64,000 nucleotides of DNA. Origin: Bacillus sp. AFS037270. GTDB lineage: Bacteria; Bacillota; Bacilli; Bacillales_B; DSM-18226. The stretch lies in contig NZ_NUNF01000014.1 of the NCBI RefSeq assembly GCF_002585305.1, positions 62,001 through 126,000 on the forward strand, read 5' to 3'. Below the pieces are notes generated by a model, which did not search any database, was not told where the DNA came from, and saw only the letters and a program-made list of their open reading frames with translations. Positions within the stretch are counted from its first letter, which is position 1. Each line of letters starts with the position of its first letter. Of the stretch, positions 45,601-54,076 are shown piece after piece. The position numbers and the translations under genes were made by a program.

Positions 45601-45632
45601 AAAAAGGGCTGTGCCATGGGTTGGCACAGCCT
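45601..45632 (-). terminator. orphan hairpin, minus-strand terminator-like
   Basis: GGCTGTGCCA and TGGCACAGCC, perfect 10-bp stem with a 5-nt loop; on the minus strand it is followed by C and T5. No minus-strand gene was found to the right of it. Confidence 0.55.
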
Positions 45633-45892
45633 AGGATTTGATTCTCCAGTTTCTCAATATTCCGCATTGTTATTTGTTTGGATTAGGAAGATGTATAAAT
45701 AGAGGATTAAATGGCGACCCCTGAAAGGAGGGGCAAGAGATCACACCTATATGTGTAAAATAGAAGGCTCTGATGGTAGTAGTAAGGAAGAATGAGCGTT
45801 ATGGATTGTCATAGTCTCCTATTTTATCAGTTATCTTGGGTTTAATTTTATCGATTATTGGACAAGCTTGGGGGGAGGGAGGAGAATTCGAA

Positions 45893-46093
45893 ATGATGAC
45901 TAGAAAAGAGTATTTAGAAGCCATTACCTTTGTTAAGGAAGAAGAGGAAAGATATAAACGATTAGTTCGTTTAATTTCCAATCAGCTGGACAGGGATTTA
46001 ACAGGAAAAGAAATCAAATATATTCATTGGCTGGCTGGTATCGATACAGAAGCGTTTGAGGTATTTGAAAAGATATTCGAAGATATTGGTTAA
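45893..46093 (+). CDS. hypothetical protein, 66 residues
   Basis: Start ATG 45893 (or the next codon) behind a long GGGAGGGAGGAG site. The product is highly charged and helical: KEYLEAITFVKEEEERYKRL, then LDRDLTGKEIKYIHWLAG and FEVFEKIFEDIG. No family recognised. The strong binding site and soluble, balanced composition favour a real gene. It stands alone between the TnpB element and the intergenic repeat at 46270; nothing in the context suggests a function. Confidence 0.65.
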   Translation: MMTRKEYLEAITFVKEEEERYKRLVRLISNQLDRDLTGKEIKYIHWLAGIDTEAFEVFEKIFEDIG

Positions 46094-46269
46094 GAAGAGG
46101 GGGCTGATGAGGCCTCTTTGTTATAGATAAAGAACATTTGTATCATTTTAATTAACAGGTTAGTATAATTAAGCCCATATTAGGTATAACTGAACATATT
46201 TATTTACTAGCGGGTTAAAATTAAGCTTGGGGAAGGCTCTTAATGAATTGGTATAAAAGTGCACTATTT

Positions 46270-46417
46270 TTGTAGAATCATAGGATTATAATAACCTGAT
46301 TTCCTCGGCAATTTTCTTACCGTCATTTTAAGGGAAATCCATATATAGCGGTCATTACACTGGATTTAATTAAACGTTTGATTAGTATGGCATAAAGGGA
46401 AATTAGTCGAAATAATG
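46270..46417. repeat. ~148-bp intergenic repeat, copy 1
   Basis: From TTGTAGAAT to AATAATG. It is closely matched at 61365-61511, including GATTTCCTCGGCA, GATAGC/ATAGCG-GTCA, CTGGATTTAATTAAACG with TTTGATTA, and AAATTAGTCGAAA. A shorter part (TTTAATTAAATGTTTGATTAG, then ATAGGGAAATT) recurs at 49641-49690. All copies lie in intergenic DNA. AAACGTTT is a palindromic core. Function unknown. Confidence 0.75.
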
Positions 46418-46657
46418 GAACAAGAATGGCGAACAACGTCTAAAGTTGTTAGCCTAAACCTTATCCGAAATCTTTTTGTTTGCGGCAGCGAGCTTCCTGG
46501 TAGTTTCGTCGAGCACAGAGATGTTTTTGCTAATAAAAATGTTATTCATTCAGTTAGAAAAAGATTGGACCTGACCCGTATTTTGAAACGAATTGTTTTG
46601 AAATCCGTATTTATAACAATTACAATTGTTATAAGTATAAAAAGGGCGGTTGGGGAA

Positions 46658-47239
46658 ATGGAGAAATTCTTAAAAGGACTTTTGATGGGTCTTTCGATTG
46701 TTGCTGTGGTGGGGGTCATTATTGTCGGTGTTCTAATATATCAAGTGACTAGCAATGGGAGTGAAAAAACAGTAGCGGATACAGGGTCTTCGCTTGATAC
46801 GGAAGTCGAAAACGATGGGGAGACTTCACTTGATACGGAAGTCGAAAACGATGGAGAGTCTTCACTTGATACGGAAGTCAAAAACGATGCCGAGCTTGAA
46901 AAAGAGATTACTGAAGGTATTTACATACCTACAGAAAAAGAATTCCAATGGATTGTTCACCGTATGACGCACCAAAAAGTTGCTGCAGATGAAAAAGATG
47001 GAGCGACCGAAATGACACCCGAAAGAATTGACCAATTACTTAAAACATTAGATGAAGCCGATTATGTCTACAAAGATGTTTATCTAGGAATCTTGAACGA
47101 ATGGGATAAAGGGAATTTCCAAAATGCGGTCGAAGCACACAACGAAATTCTTTCCCTTCAAAACGGGACAATCGGAGTTGCGACACGGTTGTTGACACCC
47201 GAGGAAGAACAAGAATTCATTGAACAAAACTTTCGATAA
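46658..47239 (+). CDS. DUF6241-like membrane-anchored protein with 12-residue tandem repeat
   Basis: 193 residues from ATG 46658 (GGTTGGGGAA upstream); a frame open further upstream is not used because it has no site. An N-terminal helix (about 5-30) anchors the protein. Next come three tandem units SLDTEVENDGE-x, acidic and unstructured. The C-terminal ~110 residues (EKEFQWIVHRMTHQKV, MTPERIDQLLKTLDEADY, NAVEAHNEILSLQNGTIG, RLLTPEEEQEF) match the DUF6241 domain of Bacillaceae, function unknown. It probably faces the outside. The 148-bp repeat lies about 240 nt upstream. Confidence 0.75.
   Translation: MEKFLKGLLMGLSIVAVVGVIIVGVLIYQVTSNGSEKTVADTGSSLDTEVENDGETSLDTEVENDGESSLDTEVKNDAELEKEITEGIYIPTEKEFQWIVHRMTHQKVAADEKDGATEMTPERIDQLLKTLDEADYVYKDVYLGILNEWDKGNFQNAVEAHNEILSLQNGTIGVATRLLTPEEEQEFIEQNFR
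46790..46897 (+). repeat. 36-bp in-frame tandem repeat, three units
   Basis: Units begin at 46790, 46826 and 46862, each encoding S-LDTEV-x-ND-x-E-x. Units 1 and 2 differ by few bases and unit 3 has drifted more. Such repeats can change number by slippage, altering linker length. Confidence 0.85.
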
Positions 47240-47270
47240 GATGCGGACGGAAAATCCTTTGTGAAATGTA

Positions 47271-47316
47271 AAAGAGTAAGGATCCTATCAAGTTGTGGAT
47301 CCTTACTCTTTTATTT
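47271..47316 (+). terminator. terminator after the DUF6241-like gene
   Basis: AAAGAGTAAGGATCC pairs with GGATCCTTACTCTTT, 15 perfect bp with an 11-nt loop, then a T-rich tail. Confidence 0.92.
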
Positions 47317-47446
47317 TTATTTATTATTATCCCAGCTGATCCAGCTGGATAATGGAAGAGGACATAATCCCTATTGTAATAGAAGGATATAATCGTTATA
47401 TAATAAAAATGGATAATAATATGACTAGAATGGGGAAGTAGAGTAG

Positions 47447-48319
47447 ATGTTTAAAAAGGGATTAGCCATCTTTGTTGCCATGTTTGTTTTACTTTCAGGA
47501 TTTCTTGTAGCTAAACCGGTAGCTGCAGCAAGCGTAACAAAATATGTAACAGCGACTGCATTGAATGTCAGAACGGGTCCGGGAACGACCTACCAAATTG
47601 TAACAACCATTAAGCAAAACCAAGCTGTCACTGTGTCACAAACGAAAGGCTCTTGGGATCAAGTAACTGTTGCTGGTAAAACAGGTTGGGCATCCAACCA
47701 ATACCTAACCACTAAGAATTTGGCGGAGAGGTTAATGACAGTAGGAAGCAACAAACAGTTAATTCTTGTCACTGCTAATGGCTACAATACCTCAAATGCT
47801 GAAATTCGTACCTTCGAGAGAAATTCCCTAGGGAAATGGGTACCTGTTTTAACCACCACAGGCCATATTGGTAAATATGGATTTGCCACTGCCGCAAGTA
47901 TGCGTGAAGGCGGTAAAAGGTCTCCAATCGGAAAGTACTCCATTGGAACCGCATTTGGACGTTATGCAAATCCAGGGACCAAAATGCCTTATAGAAAAAT
48001 CACTAGCGATGATGTTTGGGTAGATGATCCAACTTCAAAACTTTACAACACTTGGCAATCAAGAAGTAAAACACAAGGTCAATGGAATAGTGCTGAAAAC
48101 ATGAATATCGCAGCCTATACCTATGGTTTCGTTATCAACTACAATACACAACGAACTCCGTATAAAGGTAGTGCGATCTTCTTCCACATTGGAAGTGGCT
48201 ATACGCTGGGATGTACCTCCACCTCACAAACGAATGTTGTCAGCATCTTGAAATGGTTGGACCCTAATAAGAATCCAGTCATTATTCAAACTCCGATTCA
48301 GGAGCTAAACAAATACTGA
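47447..48319 (+). CDS. secreted SH3b-domain L,D-transpeptidase-like protein
   Basis: 290 residues. Signal peptide 1-28 (VAKPVAAASV cut region), SH3b domain about 31-90 (ALNVRTGPGTTYQIV, GWASNQYL), then a YkuD-like catalytic domain. H247 in FFHIGSGY and C256 in TLGCTSTS give the H-x8-GC-[TS] catalytic motif. Such enzymes form or edit peptidoglycan cross-links or attach proteins; SH3b domains bind wall peptides. The binding site before ATG 47447 (TGGGGAAG) is moderate. Monocistronic, flanked by terminators on both sides. Confidence 0.88.
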   Translation: MFKKGLAIFVAMFVLLSGFLVAKPVAAASVTKYVTATALNVRTGPGTTYQIVTTIKQNQAVTVSQTKGSWDQVTVAGKTGWASNQYLTTKNLAERLMTVGSNKQLILVTANGYNTSNAEIRTFERNSLGKWVPVLTTTGHIGKYGFATAASMREGGKRSPIGKYSIGTAFGRYANPGTKMPYRKITSDDVWVDDPTSKLYNTWQSRSKTQGQWNSAENMNIAAYTYGFVINYNTQRTPYKGSAIFFHIGSGYTLGCTSTSQTNVVSILKWLDPNKNPVIIQTPIQELNKY

Positions 48320-48341
48320 TTCTCCTCGGAGAAACAAAAAG

Positions 48342-48371
48342 CCAACAGAGTATTTCTCTGTTGGTTTTTTT
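48342..48371 (+). terminator. terminator after the L,D-transpeptidase-like gene
   Basis: CCAACAGAG and CTCTGTTGG, 9-bp stem, 5-nt loop, T7. The ~280 nt that follow, up to the DJ-1/PfpI gene, show TTGATA and TATAAT near 48583-48614 but with a 19-bp spacer; nothing else was recognised. Confidence 0.9.
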
Positions 48372-48652
48372 GCAAAATAGGGATTACCCAGGCGGCCAAA
48401 GAAGAGAAAGGGACACATTTATGAATTGTGGCATTAGCCCACGACTGATCAAGAGCACAAGATATTAAAAGGCCTTTACATTAGGTACAACTTTGAGCAT
48501 ACCATTATGGATTTCTTTCTTTGGATGGATAAAAATAGCCATTCATGTTTTTTCCACGTAGTCAGGGGAGTGAACGTTTTTTATTGATAGTTTATTTATG
48601 GTAAGGTTTATAATAGAAATCAAAAATAAACGATACGGAAAGGAAATGGGAT

Positions 48653-49177
48653 ATGCGTTTACAGGGAAAGAAAATTATCAGCTTGGTTCATCATGAATTT
48701 GAGGATTTAGAACTTTGGTACCCGATTTTAAGGCTTAAAGAAGAGGGGGCAGTTGTCCATTTAGCAGGAGAACTTGCTAACGAAACCTATATTGGTAAAT
48801 ATGGCGTTCCCGCTAAGTCCGAAGTTGCTTATGCTGATGTGAAGGCTGAGGACTATGATGCCATACTAGTTCCTGGTGGATGGGCTCCTGATAAAATTCG
48901 CCGTTTTCCTGAGGTCCTTAGTTTACTCCAGGATATGAATGCCAGTGAAAAACCAATCGGTCAAATTTGCCATGCAGGATGGGTCCTCATTTCTGCAAAA
49001 ATTCTGGAAGGTAAAAAAGTAACCAGTACACCTGGTATTAAGGATGATATGGAAAATGCAGGAGCCATCTGGTATGACGAGCCTGTCGTCACTGACGGTC
49101 ACATTGTTTCAAGTCGCCGGCCGCCTGATCTGCCTGACTATTTACGGGAATTTATTTCTGTATTAGAACGAAAATAA
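48653..49177 (+). CDS. DJ-1/PfpI family protein (general stress protein 18 type)
   Basis: 174 residues. Glutamine-amidotransferase-like fold with nucleophile Cys 106 in GQICHAGW, upstream acid E17/E20 in HHEFEDLELWYPILR, and the RRPPDLPDY segment near the C-terminus. This is the PfpI/YhbO/YraA/YfkM group; members are annotated as proteases or protein/nucleotide deglycases and stress proteins. Start ATG 48653 follows GGAAAGGAAATGGG. Single gene with its own terminator. Which activity applies is not deducible. Confidence 0.9.
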   Translation: MRLQGKKIISLVHHEFEDLELWYPILRLKEEGAVVHLAGELANETYIGKYGVPAKSEVAYADVKAEDYDAILVPGGWAPDKIRRFPEVLSLLQDMNASEKPIGQICHAGWVLISAKILEGKKVTSTPGIKDDMENAGAIWYDEPVVTDGHIVSSRRPPDLPDYLREFISVLERK

Positions 49178-49208
49178 AATTGTTTGTCACACTGGGAAGA
49201 TCAGTGAG

Positions 49209-49246
49209 AATAAACTGTTCATTTTAAATGGACAGTTTATTTTAAT
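49209..49246 (+). terminator. terminator after the DJ-1/PfpI gene
   Basis: AATAAACTGTTCATT and AATGGACAGTTTATT, about 14 bp with one wobble and a tight loop, then TTTTAATT. Confidence 0.85.
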
Positions 49247-49911
49247 TACCAATTACATGGAAAAACTCCTATTCGGAATGATACGAGTTTTTAGTAAGTG
49301 CAAGGTTGATCCAGGGTAATAGGATGGATATCATTAATAATTTAACTACGAACCTTTCAATCTTTAATGACTGGATAAGATGAGTTGTGGACAGCTCTCG
49401 ACATTTTTTTCATGCAATTGGGGTGACAAATGCAGAAATGACGTGGAAAAGATTGTTTTTAAACAAATGTTTGATTAGATGCGAAAGATAGCGAACTGAC
49501 AAGAGGGATGTAAGTTGAGTCGATAACAATAGAATTTTCCGGGAAATTGTAGTTTTATCTGTGAAATATTCTCACTTGGCTCGACAATCTTTTTTACTAG
49601 TTTTGAAGAGTAAAGTAAGAGGGACGAAACTTTCAGCTTTTTTAATTAAATGTTTGATTAGTATAGCATATAGGGAAATTTGTTGTTATGATGTCGTTCC
49701 TTGTCATAAAAATTAATCATTAACTACCCGGATCATACGTGTATATATGGTTTAATTTGATTTAGGAGTGAATAAAATTAGAGGAGTCCTCGAAATTAAG
49801 TCAATCCGCAGAGAGACGATTTAATGGAGAGACAAAAGTGTTTTCAGAGCTTCTTGGAACCTTGGGTGTTTACTGGGTTTTTCCAAAATTTTTAATGTGA
49901 GGAGAATTTTT
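49247..49911. other. long gene-free region containing a partial intergenic repeat
   Basis: About 665 nt without a gene. At 49641-49690 it carries the TTTAATTAAATGTTTGATTAG-ATAGGGAAATT part of the 148-bp repeat, and at about 49457 a further ACAAATGTTTGATTAGATG. No convincing promoter for the lipoprotein gene was identified. The rest may be decayed sequence. Confidence 0.5.
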
Positions 49912-50493
49912 ATGAACTTAGCATTAAAAAGATCATTACTTAAATGGGCTCTTGTGACGCTAGCTTTCATTCTTATGATAGGATGTTCAAGAAATAGCAG
50001 TACAACAGGCGGTAATCAGGATCAGAAAGACACCACTTCCAACAATCCACCCCCATCTTCTTCCACTTCTCATTCATCTGATGCATCAAAATCAATTGTC
50101 TATAAAAATACAAAATACGGTTTTAGCTTTAAGCTTCCTGCAAATTGGAGAGGTTATTCCATTATAACTGATCAGTGGGAGGGGGTCGCTAATGATAACG
50201 GTAGTATAGTAGATGAAACAGGGCCGATTATATCTATTAGAGATCCTAAATGGACTAAGGAAACCCCACGCCAGGACATCCCCATTATGGTATTTACACT
50301 TAACCAGTGGAACTCACTTAAGCAAGGCGTATTTCATGTAGGAGCCGCTCCTGTAGATCCAACTGAATTGGGTCGAAACAATGATTACGTGTTTGCACTT
50401 CCTGCACGATACAACTATGCCTTTCTACCGGGATATGAGGATGTGGAAGAAATTTTAGCCAATAATCCTTTACAGACAACCCAACTAAAATAA
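49912..50493 (+). CDS. hypothetical lipoprotein
   Basis: 193 residues from ATG 49912; TGAGGAG lies 6 nt upstream, and the GTG at 49897 is inside that site. The signal peptide ends in a lipobox LMIGC (Cys about 29), then a Ser/Thr/Asn/Pro-rich linker, then a globular part starting YKNTKYGFSFKLPANWRGY. That start resembles the PsbP-like/DUF1795-type fold of Bacillus surface lipoproteins. Function unknown; membrane-anchored on the outer face. Confidence 0.75.
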   Translation: MNLALKRSLLKWALVTLAFILMIGCSRNSSTTGGNQDQKDTTSNNPPPSSSTSHSSDASKSIVYKNTKYGFSFKLPANWRGYSIITDQWEGVANDNGSIVDETGPIISIRDPKWTKETPRQDIPIMVFTLNQWNSLKQGVFHVGAAPVDPTELGRNNDYVFALPARYNYAFLPGYEDVEEILANNPLQTTQLK

Positions 50494-50575
50494 GAGGATT
50501 GGCTAGATTAGGAAAAATATTCATTGTCATTTAAGGATTAATAGATTGAGTTTCTTATGAAGTTGATCTGGAAAA

Positions 50576-50825
50576 GAAGCATGGGGACGGTTCTCATGCT
50601 CCTTGACTGCTAGTCTCCTAAATCATTACGGTTTTATTTGGTTGGGAAGATTTTATATCTATTGGACTACCAGATCTAACTTCGACTCAATCTGGTAAAG
50701 CAGACAGAGGATCACCACGATAGGGGATCCTACTTCGCTAATGATTAGTATGATTCGTCCCGCGAGTCTTCACTCCTTTCTATAAAGTGCTGATTCCGAA
50801 GCAAAAGAACCGTCCCTGTGTATTC
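50576..50825. mobile_element. inverted-repeat cassette, decayed copy 2
   Basis: Ends GAAGCATGGGGACGGTTC (50576-50593) and GAACCGTCCCTGTGTATTC (from 50807). The interior aligns with the 42781-43035 copy through TTCGACTCAATC, GTAAAG, CACCACGAT, CTACTTCGCTAATGA and GCGAGTCTTCACTCCTTTC. The right end is more diverged. Confidence 0.8.
50626..50763 (-). pseudogene. decayed yvrJ inside cassette copy 2
   Basis: 138 nt, the same length as intact yvrJ. The start codon position reads GCG instead of GTG, although the AAAGGAGTGA site is kept. The frame reads IISEVGSPIVVILCLLYQIESKLDLVVQ and then hits TAG and TAA. Confidence 0.85.
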
Positions 50826-50834
50826 TGGATCCGG

Positions 50835-51191
50835 TTATTTAACGTATGGCTTGTAATCTACGTCAACCTTATCTTTTTCTTGGTAGGGTGCCAGCATAAA
50901 AGCTGCTTTAAAAACGGTATCTCCCTTGTTGATTAAATAGTGGACTTTTTTTGGTTCAACATGAATAAAGTCTCCTTGTTTACATTGGAAAATTTCCTCG
51001 TCTATATGAATTTCTAGTTCTCCCTCTAAGATAAAGAAGTTTTCCTCCATCACGTTATGATAATGTGCTGTAAAATCCTGTCCTGGTTGTAACACAACGA
51101 CACCGAAGTTCATTCTCGGTCCTTTCATAAGGTACTTAGGACCACTATCACCAAATCGGTATTCTAGCTCATTCTCGTTTATAACAGTCAT
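50835..51191 (-). CDS. cupin-domain protein of the lsr locus
   Basis: 118 residues from ATG 51191 with AAAGGAGTG 7 nt upstream; a longer frame overlaps the kinase end and is not used. Single cupin: PGQDFTAHYHNVMEENFFILEGE has the metal-binding H-x-H-x-E pattern, and GDFIHVEPKKVHYL supplies the second motif with its His. It lies 22 nt after lsrK on the same strand, so it is co-transcribed with the autoinducer-2 kinase. lsrG, the usual phospho-AI-2 isomerase/monooxygenase-fold gene, is absent here; this cupin may take over processing of phospho-DPD (inference). Confidence 0.85.
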   Translation of the reverse strand: MTVINENELEYRFGDSGPKYLMKGPRMNFGVVVLQPGQDFTAHYHNVMEENFFILEGELEIHIDEEIFQCKQGDFIHVEPKKVHYLINKGDTVFKAAFMLAPYQEKDKVDVDYKPYVK

Positions 51192-51213
51192 TTTGTTCAC
51201 TCCTTTGGATGTT

Positions 51214-52773
51214 TTATAGTCCTGGGGCAATCCACATATGGTTTGTGTATCCTTGATCTGCTAGATCTAGTTGTACCTTGTACACAGCCTCCCACTTTTT
51301 ATATAACTCTTCATAAATGAAGTGATTCGATTCGTTTGGTTCGAGGGTTTTTTCGAATTTAACCACTTGAGTAATGGCTTCATTAAAACTTTCATAAACG
51401 CCTGCTCCAACACCAGCACAAATGGCCGCACCTAGTGCTGTCGATTCCTTTACAAATGGAACTTTTACCTTTATATTCAGAACGTCAGCAACAATTTGGC
51501 ACCATAGATCACTTTTTGAAGCCCCGCCTCCAAAAACAATCGATTCCGGTGATTTGTTTGTTATTTTGGAAATGATTTCGATATTGCCCTTTGTGACAAA
51601 CGCGGCATTTTCCATAATGGCCCGGTAAAACGTTGCTTTATTATAGGAGCTATCAAACTTAAAATCTATGAAACTTGGTGCCGCATGTTTCCATGAAAAG
51701 TAGTTCATTTTATCGGAAAACGTGCAAATCATTCCATTGCAGCCAGCCGGTACATTTTGGGCTCTTTTCTCCATTTGGGCATAAATGCTTTCCCCGCTTT
51801 CTTTCTGAAGAAAGGCTTCAAGCTCACAAAACGTATCCCTGAACCATCTCATGATCAATCCAGGAAAGAAGGCGATGGCCTCATATTGCCAAGTGTTTGG
51901 GATGGCATGGCAATTCACTCTTACTTTGCAAAGATCATTGATTTCAACATGATTGGTTGTATATTCATATTGCCAAAAGCTCCCGCCTAAAACAGCTGCA
52001 TCCCCTTCGTTAATGACCCCCATGCCAATACAGCCTAATTGAGCATCGCCACCCCCTGCCACAACGATCGTTTGAGTGCTTAATCCCGTAAGTGCTGAGA
52101 ACTCCTTAGTCACATGGCTAATAATGGATCCGCTTTCATTTACAATCGGAAAAATATCACTTCTAAGATCTACCTTCTCAGCAATGCTAGGATCCCAAAC
52201 TCTTTTCTTAATATCGAAAAGACCAGTGGTGCAGCCATTCGAAGGTTCAACCGAAATCACATCGGTCATACGATATGTAATCCAGTCGTTCAGCATTGTA
52301 ACGTATTTAACTTTGTTATAGGTTTCAGGGTTATTATTTTTTACCCAAAGGATTCTCGGAATCGCTCCTAATGAAAAGGTCTGTCCAGAAACATGATGAA
52401 TGTCTGCTTCGATTGTGTCACTTATTTTACAAAGGTGAGCCACTTCATCGTTTGATCTTGAATCCACGTTGGCACAGGCCCATAATTCCTTCCCGTTTTC
52501 ATCGTATAGGACAATGGCTTCACGCATACTTGTGGTTGAAATAGCCACAATGCTTTCAGGGTTAACCTTACTCTTAGCTAAGATTTCCTTTATTAGATTG
52601 ATGATAATGTCTATATTTTTCTCGATATCAAAGTCCATGGAGCCTGGATACCGTTTATCTTCATGATGGGTCCATTCTGATTGTGTAACAAATTGTTCAT
52701 TGCCTAGTGTGTTAAATAAAATGACTCTGACACTGCCGGTTCCGGCATCAATCGCCATTAAGTACTTTTCCAT
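51214..52773 (-). CDS. lsrK: autoinducer-2 kinase LsrK
   Basis: 519 residues from ATG 52773 (AAAGGATG about 10 nt upstream; GTG 52782 adjoins that site). FGGY carbohydrate-kinase fold: N-terminal MAIDAGTGSVRVILF, SMREAIVLYDENGKELWACANVD, GGGDAQLGCIGMGV, GGSFWQYE, then VFGGGASKSDLWCQIVADV, STALGAAICAGVGAG and the terminal HMWIAPGL. These follow E. coli LsrK closely along the whole length. It phosphorylates imported AI-2 (DPD) in the cytoplasm, producing the LsrR inducer. Transcribed away from the transport genes, followed by the cupin. Confidence 0.94.
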   Translation of the reverse strand: MEKYLMAIDAGTGSVRVILFNTLGNEQFVTQSEWTHHEDKRYPGSMDFDIEKNIDIIINLIKEILAKSKVNPESIVAISTTSMREAIVLYDENGKELWACANVDSRSNDEVAHLCKISDTIEADIHHVSGQTFSLGAIPRILWVKNNNPETYNKVKYVTMLNDWITYRMTDVISVEPSNGCTTGLFDIKKRVWDPSIAEKVDLRSDIFPIVNESGSIISHVTKEFSALTGLSTQTIVVAGGGDAQLGCIGMGVINEGDAAVLGGSFWQYEYTTNHVEINDLCKVRVNCHAIPNTWQYEAIAFFPGLIMRWFRDTFCELEAFLQKESGESIYAQMEKRAQNVPAGCNGMICTFSDKMNYFSWKHAAPSFIDFKFDSSYNKATFYRAIMENAAFVTKGNIEIISKITNKSPESIVFGGGASKSDLWCQIVADVLNIKVKVPFVKESTALGAAICAGVGAGVYESFNEAITQVVKFEKTLEPNESNHFIYEELYKKWEAVYKVQLDLADQGYTNHMWIAPGL

Positions 52774-52824
52774 GCTATTCACTCATCCTTTCTATTCCTT
52801 TAGGGATTCATGACCAGGAGCATT

Positions 52825-53745
52825 TCATTCAATTAGACTTTTGGCAACAACCTCATCTGTAATTAATACATCGATATAGCCCCCTTTTAGTGCACCGATA
52901 ATAGCCTCTCTTTTTTCAACTCCTCCAGCCACGGCAACAACATGGTTCAGTGATTTTAATAAATGGATATCAGTACTAACCAGTTGCTTATGCAAGGGAA
53001 GATCTAGAACATGGCCATTTCGATCATAAAATTGGCTTAATAAATCTCCTGCAGCCCCCAATGATTTATAGATTTCCATTTCATGCGTGCTCAAATATCC
53101 TTCCTTTACAAGGGTGGCCCGTTCGTTTACTGCTCCAATGCCAATAATGGTGATCGTAGAGTAAGGGATCATTTCAAAGATTTTCTTGATTGGTTTTTCA
53201 TTAATCAACTGTTTGGCGAGGTGTTCGGTAGATGTTAATAATGGGGCCGGCATAATGTAATGGTTGTAATTGGGATTTGTATAATAATCGGATGATGAAT
53301 CGATAGCTGTTGGAATGTAGAATTTGACGCCTCCGGATAACGAGACGAAGGTGACTTTATACTTAGTTGAGATATTTAAATGTCCCAAGGTTCCTGAAAC
53401 GGCTTGCCCATAACCAACATTAATCATCGTGTCGCTGGTAATTCGGTCTTGAATATAGTGGGCGGCGGCTTTTGTCAGACTATTTAACGGATTTTCGTTA
53501 GAGGCAGGAACGATATAAATATCTTGTAATTGATATTGTTGCTTGATTTGATTCTGCAAATCGATGTTAACCAATTTTTCCAGATTAATTTTAAATTGGA
53601 TAATGTTATTGGCTTTCGCGATATCTAGGTATTTAATCACTTTCATTCTAGATAGATTTAAAGACTCTGCTATCTCATTTTGCGTCATTCCTTCAATGTA
53701 ATATTTCCATGCGATTTTTATGATCAGGCTATTTTCATATGACAT
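52825..53745 (-). CDS. lsrR: LsrR-like transcriptional repressor (SorC/DeoR family)
   Basis: 306 residues from ATG 53745 (GAGAGTGA 6 nt upstream). N-terminal helix-turn-helix: AWKYYIEGMTQNEIAESLNLSRMKVIKYL. The remainder is the SorC sugar-binding domain (VGYGQAVSGTLGHL, VSLSGGV, IGIGAVNERATLVKEGYLS, AVAGGVEKREAIIGALKGGYIDVLITDE). LsrR represses the lsr genes until phospho-AI-2 binds. It is divergent from lsrA and 51 nt upstream of lsrK on the same strand, so lsrR-lsrK-cupin form one operon. Confidence 0.93.
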   Translation of the reverse strand: MSYENSLIIKIAWKYYIEGMTQNEIAESLNLSRMKVIKYLDIAKANNIIQFKINLEKLVNIDLQNQIKQQYQLQDIYIVPASNENPLNSLTKAAAHYIQDRITSDTMINVGYGQAVSGTLGHLNISTKYKVTFVSLSGGVKFYIPTAIDSSSDYYTNPNYNHYIMPAPLLTSTEHLAKQLINEKPIKKIFEMIPYSTITIIGIGAVNERATLVKEGYLSTHEMEIYKSLGAAGDLLSQFYDRNGHVLDLPLHKQLVSTDIHLLKSLNHVVAVAGGVEKREAIIGALKGGYIDVLITDEVVAKSLIE

Positions 53746-53805
53746 GTTCTTCACTCTCTACAGTTTATTTTTGATACAAAAGTTTTATGTTAAAACAATT
53801 GTGAT

Positions 53806-53832
53806 ACTTTTGCATGACGGTAAAACAAAAGT
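53806..53832. promoter_or_regulatory. inverted repeat, possible LsrR operator
   Basis: ACTTTTG-N13-CAAAAGT, with a further GATACAAAAG about 35 nt closer to lsrR. It lies about 60-90 nt upstream of lsrR in the divergent region. SorC-family operators are often AT-rich palindromes, but the exact Bacillus LsrR site is not known to me. Confidence 0.4.
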
Positions 53833-54037
53833 AAAAGCCAAATCCCACGATCACCCTTCTATATTGTAATAAGCATGTAATGAATATTTTGCCTGGTTCA
53901 TATAATCTACGAGGGAATCATTCATTAGGTGTTTTGGCTTATTTTTAAAATTTGCCAACATCAGAGATATATAGAAGGTTTACTAGCTAATATATGTTTA
54001 ATCGTTAATAAAATGTATGAATCCGTAATAGGCTTAT

Positions 54038-54052
54038 TAGTAAGCGGTTACA
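54038..54052 (+). promoter_or_regulatory. cre-like CcpA site upstream of lsrA
   Basis: TAGTAAGCGGTTACA differs at one position from WTGNAANCGNWNNCW, has a palindromic GTAA-CG-TTAC core, and resembles known cre sites of sugar operons. It ends 24 nt before the lsrA start. Repression by CcpA would parallel CRP control of E. coli lsr (inference). Confidence 0.6.
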
Positions 54053-54076
54053 AAAATAGTGCTAAGGTAGGGGGTT

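Noticed and set aside
46415..46657. 81-codon N-terminal extension of the DUF6241-like protein
   Set aside because: It begins inside the 148-bp repeat without a binding site, whereas ATG 46658 has one and starts at the membrane anchor.
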